From contig CAMPET010000008.1 in the NCBI GenBank assembly GCA_946803715.1, positions 606,719 to 651,304 of the forward strand: a DNA stretch of 44,586 bases. Direction: 5' to 3'. The notes under the pieces were generated by a model, which was not told where the DNA came from, searched no databases, and saw only the letters and a program-made list of their open reading frames with translations. This DNA is from Beroe ovata. Lineage: Eukaryota > Ctenophora > Nuda > Beroida > Beroidae. Positions 33,878-44,586 of the stretch are shown piece after piece; within the stretch, counting starts at the first letter, position 1, and each line of letters begins with the position of its first letter. Made by a program: the position numbers and the translations under genes.

Positions 33878-36800
33878 CTAAACATCAGAAAGTTGCTCCG
33901 TATTCTGTCGGGGCTGCAGGTGTGAAATGGGTTGGGATATCATGGGTTGATATGAGGGCCGATTCTCATGAGGGGTGCGAAGGTCGTGAGCCGATGGCGG
34001 AATTCGGCCGTTTTGCGATGAATTGGGAAATCTCCCTTGGTCTTGGTAAAACTGTGAATGAACCGGATTTTGAAGAGGGCTGCTCCGTCCGTATCGGAAC
34101 TGAGTTGATTCTAGGTATCTCCTGTCCCTGGAATCCCTCGCATAAGCGGCTTCGCGTGGAGGGTCACGCAAGTATCTTGAGTCGTTAGGCATATCACGCA
34201 TGGAGTGGTCACGCGCCATTCCACGGTCACGTGAGTGATCACGCCCCATTGCTCGGTCACGTGAGTGATCACGCCCCATTGCTCGGTCACGTGAGTGATC
34301 ACGTGGTAGATGTTCTCGTGAACTGGGTAGATGATCCCGAGAGTTATCTCGAGCAAGGCGATCCCGAGACCGGTCCCGACCCTGGCGGTCATGCAATCGA
34401 TCTTGTCCATCTCGAGGTGGGTACTGTGTGTCCCTGGGCCGATCCCCACCACTTCGCCCCGAATTGTTGGACCGATTTGAGTGGCGGTCCGGGCCACGTG
34501 CCATGTAGTCCCTATAGTCCCGGTCCTGAACCCTATGCTCGATGTATCCACCACTCTGATCAGCTATCTCCTTATCCCGGAAGAAATCACTGCTCTTGCT
34601 CCGTTTGTGACTGCCGCCCTCCTGTGACTTGTTACCGGGTGCTCTAGGATGCTCCCTATCCGAGCCCACCTCTCGGTAACGGGCGGTAAATTCCCCGTCA
34701 GATCTGTTGCTAGACCGATGCCGGCTGCCCTGCTCGTCAGACAAGTTGTACGGAGAACTGGAATATCCGGGCTGGAAGTCGGATCTCACTGCTTTGGGAA
34801 GTTCAGGTACGTCAGTTTGGAGCTTGTTCGGGTCCTCCTTCTTCTTGTTGTTTTTCTTCGAGAAGAAGTTGAGGAAGTTCTTCGACTTTGGTTTCTCTTC
34901 CGACTGGGAAGTTGGTGTTTGCGTAACATCAACGGATGGAATTTTGCCGTTCTGAACCGCGTTCTGGAAACTGTCATTTATCTTAGGGAAATTCCTGAAA
35001 TAGAGAAACATTTTTAGAGTTTTCGGAGAGGGAAAGTTTACTATAAAGAACAATAATGATGCATGATATTCGGAAATAACTGAATCTTTCAAAATACACA
35101 CCTGCTATTATCAGTTGCCTCGGCAATTGTGGCGTAGAGTGGATCACCATCCTTGCCCGAGAACACACTCTCCTGGGAGATACCTTTCTTCAGAACCGGT
35201 ACCACAGGTGGCGTGCTGGTCAGCATTTCTTGTGACGACGCCCGTCTCATCGTGCCTGGAACAGAGAGTGATGATCATCACCAAGTGATGAGGGAGACTC
35301 TAGTTTCATCTATACATAAGAATCATCATTTGGTGCTCCCTATATAATTGTTGTAAGCTTGCATATCCACATGTGAGCTGAAGACAGGATAACTGTGACA
35401 GTTGTTATCATGAACAAGCATGTTTACCCGCTGTAATAGGCGCGTGATCTATCTTTTTCATACTTTTCCGGAACAAGCTCTCCCGGTTGAACGGATCGAT
35501 CTGCTCACCGAGATGCCCAACGAATACCACATCCTCATCTGACTCAAGGACATCTCCAGCTAGCGGAATACTCTGGATGTTGTCACTGAACGCCACTCCA
35601 CGCGGACCATCAAACTGAAAGTTGACGTGTCATACTTTTCCATGCTGTGTACGATAGAGATATTTTGTTTTGGCGAATTCGATAGAAGTCTGCGTTCATT
35701 TCAGTTTTGACTAGAAATCACGCAGAGATCACGCTGTTGCTGTACCTCGACGTGATGTTTCTTCTTCCGGCCCAGGTTAGGAGATGAGAGAGACAGAGCA
35801 CGGTATTTGTTAGGATCGGCAGACAGCGAGGCGCCATGCTGTATCAGGTTGTGGTTACTCCCTTTGAATGAGCTATACGGTCTGAAGAAGTTGCCGAGTT
35901 GTTAACTAATCTTCAATTGGGAGCAGGTCAGAATTGACCGGATAACAAATACTAGCGAAACTGAAAACGGTATCAACATGACATGAAGGTGACTATGGAC
36001 TATGGAGCATGGATATTATTCTGATACTCACTTCGATGTGCGGCTCTCGGCGGACAAGTTGTGACCATCCTTCCTTGCAATGACCAAGTTGAGGCTGGTC
36101 ATCTTGCCGGCTTGCTCTAACGACTTCTTGAGCACACCCATAGCTTCCTTGTTAGTGTGACCCTTGAGAGACTGATTGTCTACGGCCAGCAACTGATCGT
36201 CAGCTCTCAGTCTACCATCCTGGGGGTAATTATCGGATGAAGATATGGAGTGGAAAATCAAATGTGAGATAGCAATCTATGAAATGATGTGGACTGTAGA
36301 GAAAATCGTTAGTGTGTACGCTTACCAAATCAGCAGCTCCGCCTTTGAGTATACTCTTGATGAAAATTCCATGATCCCTCCTCGGCTCACCCTTGATGCT
36401 CATGCTCTTTCCCTTGACACTGATACCCAGCCCCACAGGTCTCCCGTCAGGGGTCACCAGTGGGATGTGGAGGGCAAGTCGGGCCCGGGTGGAAGTTGCG
36501 GTGGGAGGAGAAGTGGACGATGAGAGGGGAGGGGTGGGCTCGGAGTCAGGTGGCAAGTCGGATGATGTCCTCTGTAGAGTGAGAGTCACCTGTCCCTTCA
36601 ATTCTCGCATCATAGCTACAACTGCCTGTTGCGGCATACCCACTACACTCTTCCCATTCACCTGACAATACGGGATATAGGGAATGGTTTTCTTGGGGAC
36701 GGGTCCCAAATGATCACGTGACAGCGATTGACCCGTGAGAACACAGATACAACCAATGAAAATACAGAAACGCTGTCACGTGACCGAAAACATTTGGGAC

Positions 36801-37276
36801 CCCTCCCCAAGAATACCATTTTGTATTAGATAGCACATCCGCTGCTGCAGCAACAAGTTCATGAATATTTGCATTTGGTGAAACAACTGGAATAAGAAGA
36901 GTACACTATGCCGCGAAATCACCTTGAGAAGGACATCATTGGACTTCATACGGCCGTCAGTCGCCGCTGCCCCGTGGCGGTGAACTGTTTTCACGAAAAG
37001 TGGGCTGTATCCATCACAAGCCGTGTATTCACGAGTAGCTATGGTGAACCCCAATCCTTTCTGACCTGAAACCGATACTTGTATGAAGATAACAATTTTT
37101 TGGGGACCGCCGGGATTCGAACCTAAGACATCCCGATTGAGAATTAAATTGAATTTGGATTTTTTTCAAAAAACTCGTTAACATCATGAGAATTAAGTTG
37201 GGGAAAATCAATTGGTAGAGTGGGGAAAAAATTTGGAACGCTTCACGAATTTGCGTGTCATCCTTGCGCAGGGGCC

Positions 37277-37315
<39 letters not shown>

Positions 37316-39658
37316 CCCACCCGAAGGTGGACACTTCGATTGAAATTTTTGTCCTCTTATACTGTAATCTTATACAGCAACTGAGGAGTAGAGGTAAAAA
37401 CACCGACAAAATTATATTCCCAAGAACCAACTGTTCAATGAAAAGTCTCTGCCAAGACAGCTTCGTATATCTGCACTGTGGCGCCATTTTGAGAGCCACT
37501 GCGCGGGCCTCGCTCACCGCGCGCGCGCAGTATAGAAACCACATATGGTGAAAAGTTACGATACAACAGAACATTCGCGCGCTACGTCTATGATGATGAA
37601 AATGGCGCATTTTTGCATCATTCCCTAAAATATGCCCACTGGAATGTGCCAATTATCTAACAACCTCAAAGCAAAAATTTGTGACAACAAAGATTTTATG
37701 GATACGGAAGTAAATTCACCTTTATTCAGAGTCAGCTCGAAGGTATCCCTCGATTTACTGGCGTATTTGTCTGTGTTATCAGGGCTGCTTTCTGGATAGA
37801 GACATTGAAATGAATTTATTGGAATGAATTTATTGGAATGAATTGGCACCGATGAAATCATGTTTCTGCTTGACAATTTGCATGAGCTCACCGACAACTG
37901 GCGTCTGTTGAATGAGCACGTGTCTATGAACTGTCAGCCTTACTTGTGCTGTCGTCGTCATTTCTTGATAAACGTCCATAACACTGCGGAAAATGAATGT
38001 TGTAGATTCGAGCTATGTATTATGGGTGTGAGTTATGATGGAGGATAATCCATAGTATCAATAATGGGTTTGGTATGAGATAAGGGTATGGAAAGTTGGT
38101 TTAGTAACAACGGTCGAGGTATTGCGCAATGGCCATCAATTTGACAAGACCCAAACATATTTACATCCGTCAAAGTGCTATGTTTCAAGAAACAACAGAC
38201 AATGCAAAAATCAACTGCAAAGAGCATACACATCAACATAAGTACCGGTGCTACTAAAAATAAAGATACAGACAGCACATCGAGACTAGTTTGCCTCACG
38301 TCACTGCTGATTATCAATTAACTTGCGTCTTGCAGACACGGAAATACCGAAGAGAGGGAACTACTCAAGTGCAAAGTTCACTGGTCATGACTCGTGGTGC
38401 TGCTGTGATGACATAACGACACTATATTGTCAGGTTCATCATGGGCCATGGTTTCTGGACCCGGGCCAAAATCACGCGACTCATAACAAACTGGGGACTG
38501 AGGCGTGAGCCTGCATTATTGTATCGAAGATGCGCTGTGTGTAGGTGAATTTCAGCCTATCAAATGAAAGGTGAGTGATGTCTCTCCTTACTGATAAGGT
38601 GACGAAAAGGTGACAATAACTCACCTCACGAGAGGCATATTGGTTAGTTGAACACCGTTTATTTCCACGACTTGGTCTCCACATCTAAGACGACCATCCC
38701 TATGTGCAGCGCTGTCAGGGTCTATAGTCACAATGTATAGCCCGGGGAACTGTCCATCCACCAGCTCCACATTACAGCCGAGTGGAGCGTGCTCCTTGCT
38801 CAGTACCACCTTGATCAACTCGGGCGGAACCTGCGGGCTGCGGGAACAAGACGCGGGGTTAGGGCTGCGGGTAACAAAAGTGGGGGTGTCGTGGTGTTAT
38901 ACTATCTGTGATATGGGATACGTGATAGTGTGAGAACAACATGGAAACGAACCTTATGATCACAAGACATTGATGAGGGATGGATGATTCTAGCGATGAT
39001 CATGTTTGTAGATGAGTGATGAGAGTGAGAAAAGTGTGAGGACCCACCCAGCAGTCACTGTGTCAGTATCATAGGGAGCATCAATCCCTCGCTCTCCCGT
39101 GGAGTGGTCCCGTCTCTCATCACCAGGGGGACCACTGTCAATCCCTCGCTCAACACCACACTCTCTACTATCGATACCACGCTCTCTACTATCGATACCT
39201 CTTTCTACTGACTCAATGCCTCTGTCCCTAGACTCAATCCCTCTGTCCCTCGTCTCAATCCCTCTGTCCCTCAATTCGATTCCCCGTACTCGTGATTCAA
39301 TGATCCGGTCTCTTTGTTCAATCTCCCGTACCCTCTGCTCAACCGCCCGTTCCCGCGCTGCTTGATCAGGATATTCACGTCTCGTAACAGAGACTCTGTC
39401 CTCCGGGAGTCTCAGATCCTCTCGCAGTGGTGTCTGGGTGGAAATTAACGTTACACGGTGAGTGTTTGTTGCCCCCTCAATTGAGGGGTTTCCTCCTGCT
39501 GGGGCTAATTGATAATCCAGGTCACCTGGTCACGCTAATTAGCGTATAATAGCGCCCTGACTACTCTTCCTTTCTTTGAATACTGTACTACAGTTAATTA
39601 TAAGCCAAGCACACAAGTCAGCATTGTCGCAGTTCAGCGTATAATACTAACACACACA

Positions 39659-39708
<50 letters not shown>

Positions 39709-41919
39709 ACCCACACGGTACACACACACAGACACACACTCACATACACACACGCACACACACACACACACAGTTACCGGTGATGTGGTTGCGGGGTTGC
39801 TCCCCTCTGGTGTATCCCCATCTTGGACCCACTTGTCTATCCACGCCATTCTCTCTTCTTGGGAGAAGTAGCTGCTGTCATTGATAGTCTGAGGTTTGGT
39901 ACGGTCTGTGCTCTGTTCACTTCCCGCAGCTGAACTCTCACCAGCGCCACCTGGTGGGGATTTGTGTGATGAGGAATATTGAGAACTGAGGAATGGTGAG
40001 GATAGGTGAGAAGAGAAGCCAAGATCACTGAGAGAGAAATGTATGGCAAGGATATTTTGAAGTTAAGCCGCAGTTTAAGGAAATTGGCAGTGAGGAAAGG
40101 ATGCGCGGTGAAGAAACTCAGGAGTGACTTATGGGCGTGAGAAGAAACCAGGCCGCTTAATGCGTGATTTGAGTAGAACAATGGGCGTGATGCATCAGAT
40201 ATATCTGATATATCGTCTGGGACAGCTAAGAATGATCTACCTGCATTGAATATCTGCTTGATATCTGGTATGGGAGCCGGAATATACGGGTGTTCTTCAT
40301 CGAACTCCGCCACCAACTGTAACGATAAGTAGGATTAGTGAGGAACACGTTACGGTGTAACAGTGTAACGTGACAGTGGGACACGTAACAGGAATAACGT
40401 GTGGAACAGAGATGTCTATCACACGTTTAAGTAAGTACCCCTTGGTCCGTTTTCATATTGATATTGAAATCTCAAATTCATTTGTTTGTACAACTGGTGT
40501 GAAACAAAAGAACTCTCCCGGGAATTCCACCGACGACAGGTTCCGAGAAACTGTCATCAATTATCATTAGAACAACACTACCTTGTTGTTGTACGGGTTG
40601 CTCGTAAGTGGACATGTTATCAAAACGGGGATCACGAAAAAAGGCGAACTCAACTGACGAAACATTGCAATCAAACAAATGATTTGATGTGGTCTCCGGT
40701 TACTGATATAACTAACTCACGCGGTAAGGAATAAAATATGATTTGAGTAGCTGATCATGCGATGAACGGTAGCAAAAATGACGTGTCATATGATTTCGTC
40801 ATCAACACTATGGCGTGACAGGTGTTTTGTTTCTTATTTTGCGATATGTTTAAACTTTTGAAAGCGTTTCAAACCAAAACACAGTCACCTTGAATTACAG
40901 ATTTTGTCGATTGACAGAATATTTCAAGTTTCAACTCACCACATCCTTATCAGCGACAACATCCAACATGACATCATCCAGATCTAGAATCCCCGCCGCC
41001 GAGTGAATGTTGTGCACTTCCACGCTCTCAGCAGGGTCCTGCAATGACATCAGGATAGTTTTCATGGAAATAGGTGAGTTTTACCTACATTGTATTGTTA
41101 GTTAAGTAGATACTAGACATATTCGAGTAAAGTTCAGAGACTCAAGAGACTGTAGATCAGCAGTTCTGACACCATAAGGCATAAGCATGATCACATAGAA
41201 TCAGTGAGATGAAAGGGGATAACAAATCGTTCTTGATTGACAAAGACTCTCCTTCGTATTAAGGAATGTACCTCATTGAGCGACACAATAGATTGGTAGA
41301 TAGCACGTGACATGGTGTTAGGAGTGTGGTTGTAGTAGCTCTGCGCGTTCACTGCCGGCAAACTCCTCTTCCGCAGGAACTCCCTACTGCGGGGCAGGAA
41401 TAACGCCTCCTCAGACCGGTACTTCACCATCGTGATGGGATCCTTTTTCGGGACATCCTTATCCGGTATGTTATGACACAAGTTGCGTGTCAGAGTAGTG
41501 GTCGCCGGGTAATGGTCACGTGATTCGGTGTCACGTGGTTGAGTGTCACGTGTCGAAAAACGTGACGTCATATCCCGTGACGAGACTATTTGTTGTTGGG
41601 GAGGTGATTTGTGCTCGACTGTCTCATCACTGTGATAAGTACAGCTGGTGGAGTAACTGTCTCCAGAAAACGAGACATCTGTGTCGCTGTCATCGCTGTC
41701 TTCTTCTTCTGAAGACGATGTCTTGTCTGGCGCCAGGGAGTCTGGTCCATGTCTCCGAGAAAATGTATCGAGAGGAAGGACACTGATTTCCCCTGCAGTA
41801 GTAGCGACGCGGGGCTCGAGAGGTCCTAACTTTGCAAAGGAGCGGTAGAGTGTGTCTCCAGCGTGGATGTTACAATATCGGGACAGGAAGTCGGGGTCAG
41901 GGGGTGAGGAGTCGGACAT
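33878..41919 (-). CDS. PARD3: Polarity scaffold Par-3 (15 exons)
   Basis: Exons 5' to 3' are 41272-41919, 40940-41038, 40241-40316, 39778-39950, 39048-39433, 38625-38837, 37892-37983, 37720-37791, 36923-37065, 36326-36661, 36032-36219, 35746-35881, 35428-35614, 35102-35255 and 33878-34994. They give 1339 aa (human 1356). A roughly 200-residue acidic/Ser-rich N-terminus precedes the Par3 N-terminal oligomerisation region (AAGILDLDDVMLDVVADKDV, LVAEFDEEHP). PDZ1 (about 465-555) has PLGCNVELV. PDZ2 (about 580-670) has GLGFTIATRE. PDZ3 (about 690-790) has GLGISVKGK and DGRLRADDQLLAV. The aPKC-binding and phosphorylation motif is FNRESLFRKSM (about 896-906, acceptor Ser about 905). The C-terminus is Arg/Asp-rich. 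Par-3 organises the Par6-aPKC complex at cell cortices. Exon 5 encodes about eight RDRGIE-like repeats. Confidence 0.95.
34205..34305 (-). repeat. 30-bp in-frame tandem repeat in the last PARD3 exon
   Basis: About three copies of a 30-bp unit encode DHSRDRAMGR-type decapeptides. Each unit includes TCACGTGA-like and GATCACG words. Confidence 0.85.
36683..36820. mobile_element. 138-bp foldback element in a PARD3 intron
   Basis: The termini AATGGTTTTCTTGGGGACGG (left) and the near complement of the right end form about 40-bp imperfect inverted repeats. They include GGTCCCAAATG and the inner CACGTGACAGCG. It lies between PARD3 exons 9 and 10 and has no coding capacity. Confidence 0.75.
37100..37128 (-). 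other. tRNA-like B-box fragment
   Basis: The minus strand reads GGTTCGAATCCCGGCGG, a perfect pol III B box, then TCCCCA. No A box or cloverleaf is found upstream, and the T-arm stem pairs poorly. It is probably a tRNA relic or the head of a tRNA-derived SINE, located just 3' of the U6 gene on the same strand. Confidence 0.35.
37226..37332 (-). ncRNA. RNU6: U6 spliceosomal snRNA
   Basis: The minus strand reads a 5' hairpin (GTCCACC-TTCG-GGTGGGC), then ATATACTAAAATTGG, the ACAGAGA box, GATTAGCATGG, CCCCTGCGCAAGG and CACGCAAATTCGTGAAGCG, and ends in a T run. The core is essentially identical to animal U6. Only the 5' stem sequence differs, with pairing kept. A TATA box lies at about -29, as expected for a pol III type 3 promoter. 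The gene sits in the PARD3 intron between exons 8 and 9, on the same strand as PARD3. U6 forms the catalytic core of the spliceosome. Confidence 0.97.
37356..37361 (-). promoter_or_regulatory. TATA box of the U6 gene
   Basis: TATAAG on the minus strand begins 29 nt before the U6 5' end, where the TATA element of snRNA-type pol III promoters sits. A second TATAAG lies about 14 nt further upstream. The proximal sequence element cannot be identified without the species consensus. Confidence 0.7.
37984..38624 (-). other. PARD3 intron 6
   Basis: A 641-bp intron that splits PDZ1. I saw no embedded gene. Confidence 0.6.
39434..39777 (-). other. PARD3 intron 4 with CA repeat
   Basis: A 344-bp intron containing a (CA)n run at about 39647-39773. 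The repeat ends only a few bases from the exon 4 donor. There is nothing else of note. Confidence 0.8.
40317..40939 (-). other. PARD3 intron 2
   Basis: A 623-bp intron with no RNA gene or conserved exon seen. Confidence 0.6.
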
Positions 41920-42093
41920 CTAACTGTGTCTCGTTAGGGGGACATGTCTTTGGGAGATGGGAGGAGTTACGGTGACGATGCTAGCACGTCTATACAATTA
42001 TACAACTATAGAACGAGAAGAGTGTGTGTTTCGATTCGAGTAAATAAAGCGTGAACTCTAGGAAATGGTTCTTAGGAGAGAGCGATGTTCTCT

Positions 42094-42219
42094 GGGGGTC
42101 CTCTCCGTAACTGACTTAAGTCTAAGTATTTTCCTAAGTCGGAAATGAAGTGTAAATTTGCAATTGAATTTTGACACCAGTCAGTTTTCTGACTTAAGTC
42201 AGTTTCGGAGAGGACCCCC
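42094..42219. mobile_element. 126-bp MITE-like element
   Basis: The 29-bp terminal inverted repeats (42094-42122 and 42191-42219) differ at one position; each begins GGGGGTCCTCTCCG and contains CTGACTTAAGTC. The core is AT-rich and non-coding. The target-site duplication is unclear. Confidence 0.85.
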
Positions 42220-42372
42220 TGGACAAAAAATAGAATGAGTGAAAAGAGTACCTAATGGAATGTACGCAAACAGATACACACGGAGCAACCATAATAGTTA
42301 CTCTCCAATAATAAAGGGAAAGAGATGGAATAAACTACGAACAAAAAGAGAAAGAGCACAGCAGCATAGTTT

Positions 42373-42540
42373 GTGTGTGTGAGTGTGTATACTGTGTGTG
42401 GTGTGTGTGTGTGTATACTGTTTGTGGTGTGTTTGTGTGTATACTGTTTGTGGTGTGTTTGTGTGTGTGTGGTGTGTATGTGTATGTATGTATGTGTGTG
42501 TGTGTGTGTTGTGTGTGTACTGTGTGTGGTGTGTACGTGT
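42373..42540. repeat. (GT)n-rich microsatellite with higher-order units
   Basis: GT repeats interrupted by regularly spaced ACTGT.TGTGGTGTGT units, giving a weak higher-order period of about 30 bp. Confidence 0.9.
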
Positions 42541-43299
42541 GCTCTGCTTCCTGGATCAATGGATACCACTAGCACCTAATTGAACAGAAGGTAGAGGGAG
42601 CGTGTAAACACTGTTATAGGACAATGATCTGCACACGGGTATATCAACAAGACACGAACACAGTGTGACTGACAATATTAATACATCCCAAACTATGTCA
42701 CTGTATTATTTTCAATGTTCACATGTCATACAGGATAATGCTGCAATAATGTGATTATCAGAGGTGCTGGTTTATAGTCGATACTCATGTCTCACGAAAT
42801 ATCAGGACTGCACCAATCATTTATCCCCTATTTTCAATGGATACCTACTCATGAGTCATTACTCAATTGTCATGATAAGAGAGTGCTACACAAAACACCT
42901 CGGATCTCGACTCACTCAAGGTACAGCAGATTCTCTGAGCTGGGGACCAAAGTGTAAACTCAACAATATATCACTACATTATATCGGGAGTAAATACACA
43001 CGCCGGAACAGTGAGATACTACTTCCTGAACTAATGCTGATCATTGACGACCCGGGGGAAGGGACAAAACAGACACAACATTGTGAAATAATGCACATCA
43101 TGGATGAGCTCCCACTCTATCGAATTAGAGCCCGCGATCAAATTAGCAGATCAAATAACAGCACTCACACAGTCCCACACTCATCACGGCAACACGTTCA
43201 AAAGAAGGTAAAATCATCCTTGCTGACAATCACTATCAGAGGAGTTATACTACTGCAGTGCTGCATGACGAGAACTTTGCTCACTCTATTTGTGCACTG

Positions 43300-43411
43300 T
43301 GCGTGTATGTGTGTGCGTGTGCGTGTGTGTGTGTGTGTGAGAGTGTGAGAGGGTGAGAGAGTGTGAGTGGGAGAGTGAGTGANTGTGTGTGTGTGTGTGT
43401 GTGTGTGTGTC
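43300..43411. repeat. GT/GA-rich microsatellite with an unresolved base
   Basis: Runs of GT and GAGAGTGT, with an N at 43383 just before a pure GT run. Repeat length is probably uncertain in the assembly. Confidence 0.9.
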
Positions 43412-44394
43412 GTGCACAATTTGCATATCGATAACCGAACACTTGCCATTCATTATTTGTTATTCATCATATTAAACTGTGCTATATGACAGGTCAAGAC
43501 AATATTTAGCATGTGATAATCTAACATGAATGGCGAATGCATGAAGGGCAAACGCACGAAGTTATGAACGTTCACTCGAAAATATGTAAGGGAAAAATAA
43601 CCTGCAGAAGTACAAAGGGCAGCCAAACTCAAACGATAGCGCGTGTGTGCGTGTGTGCGTCTTTGGTATTTGTAACAGATATCATGTTACTGGCTCGGTG
43701 GCCAAGTTTGGACACGTTCCCTAATGCGATTACACTTACACCCAACTCACTTGGAAGGAGAGACAGAGAGAAAGAAAATTAAATCACAACAACACACATA
43801 AGGATATCGGTTTTTAAAATAACTCTTACCTCACATCGAATGTTGGACATTGGATTTACACATGAATTGGTCACGTGATCAGTGTTTTGTTCAGAGCAGA
43901 TTAGCAAGCAATTAGCCGAGGAGGTGGTGGATGTGAAATGGTGACGGGTAATTCGATCAGTGTCTCTCGCACACACACACTCCCGTAACATTACTCTCCC
44001 CGTTATATTACCCGATGATGTCACGTGATGTGGTAACGCGATCACGTGACCTAACAACAGCTGGTGTTGTTATTGGTTACCCCTCCCTCCTCCAATTCCA
44101 GGGTGATCCATGGTGATCAACATAATATGACAGATGCTATCGGAATCAAGCCAATAATTATTATTGCAGAGTGCAATTCAGCTTGTTTGTTTAGCTATGA
44201 TGATAAGGTGATGACCGCGAAAGGAGCTTCTTTGTGGTTGAATCCTGTTTCTAAATAAACATCGCATCCGAATCGTGCATGATTGGTGATGTGTTATCAT
44301 ATAACATTGTATAACCGCAATGTATAACAGCCATGAAACTCGTGCCAGCAGAGGACGGGTCACGGAAAATTCACATCAGACTGCACGGACAAAA

Positions 44395-44586
44395 GTAGTG
44401 CACGGACACAGGTAGTGCACGGTCACAGGTAGTGCACGGACACAGGTAGTGCACGGACACAGGTAGTGCACGGACACAGGTAGTGCACGGACACAGGTAG
44501 TGCACGGACACAGGTAGTGCACGGACACAGGTAGTGCACGGACACAGGTAGTGCACGGACACAGGTAGTGCACGGACACAGGTAGT
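44395..44586. repeat. 17-bp minisatellite running off the window
   Basis: About eleven tandem copies of GTAGTGCACGGACACAG, nearly identical except that one early copy has GGTCAC. There are no spacers, so this is not a CRISPR array. The array continues past the window end. Confidence 0.95.

Larger units (their letters stand above)
41920..44586. other. Upstream flank of PARD3
   Basis: It contains a 126-bp MITE-like element (42094-42219), GT microsatellites (about 42373-42540 and 43300-43411, the latter with an N at 43383), and several TCACGTGA-type words at about 43872-44050 beside an inverted CCAAT box. A 17-bp minisatellite runs to the window end. The 194-codon plus-strand open frame at 42764-43348 ends in the GT repeat, matches no family I know, and is not listed as a gene. 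Confidence 0.6.

Noticed and set aside
38815-38830. PARD3 exon 6 starting at the inner CAG (before GTT)
   Set aside because: That acceptor would be in phase 0, which does not match the phase-2 end of exon 5. The acceptor seven bases upstream, after a better pyrimidine tract, restores the frame.
42764-43348. 194-codon plus-strand open frame upstream of PARD3
   Set aside because: It has no recognisable family, its last 20 codons are the GT repeat, and no splice or poly(A) context supports it.
44395-44586. Regular repeats resembling a CRISPR array
   Set aside because: The 17-bp units are contiguous with no unique spacers, and the genome is eukaryotic. It is a minisatellite.

Overview
This is nuclear DNA from an animal. 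It contains intron-bearing orthologues of SETD2, EIF2B1, PARD3, cytosolic ribosomal protein genes, a mitochondrial ribosomal protein gene and a U6 snRNA gene. Introns are mostly short (about 50-650 bp), genes are closely packed, and GT microsatellites and small foldback elements fill the gaps. This compactness, with an animal polarity gene (PARD3), suggests a small-genome invertebrate, possibly an early-branching one such as a sponge. The species cannot be fixed from this sequence.

Layout. Bases 1-3931 are non-coding and repeat-rich. A 14-exon SETD2 gene (minus) covers 3932-12535 and is followed 250 bp away by a two-exon EIF2B1 (minus, 12785-13920). Bases 13921-16625 hold a direct duplication, two adjoining perfect palindromes and foldback repeats. 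From 16626 to 25115 eight genes all read on the plus strand, head to tail: RPS27A, RPL13, RPL8, a two-KH-domain RNA-binding protein, a selenoprotein U (PRXL2/FAM213-type) gene, MRPL30, RPL7A and RPS25. A repeat-bearing gap (25116-27569) leads to an eight-exon tandem-DEP-domain gene (plus, 27570-29984). A three-exon multi-pass membrane protein gene (minus, 30565-31817) converges on it. A repeat-rich gap with a 346-bp foldback element and a retrotransposon scrap follows. A 15-exon PARD3 gene (minus, 33878-41919) carries a complete U6 snRNA gene on the same strand in one intron. The rest is non-coding and ends in a 17-bp minisatellite that runs off the window.

The two most notable results are these. 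(1) The selenoprotein U gene has an in-frame TGA where the family has the first Cys of its CxxC motif, and its 3' UTR has a well-formed SECIS element; the simple reading frames break at this codon. (2) Ten of the 13 protein genes have a TAG within 15 nt upstream of the ATG, whereas 41 of the 44 internal splice acceptors in my models end in CAG. With the dense head-to-tail packing, this suggests spliced-leader trans-splicing of operon-like clusters, or else very uniform 5'-UTR introns.

How the genes relate. SETD2 (H3K36 methylation during transcription), EIF2B1 and the ribosomal genes are housekeeping functions. PARD3 is a polarity scaffold whose three PDZ domains and aPKC site are all recognisable. 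Exon boundaries were set by reading frame, GT/AG sites and remembered family sequence. In every multi-exon model the splice phases agree and the total is a multiple of three.
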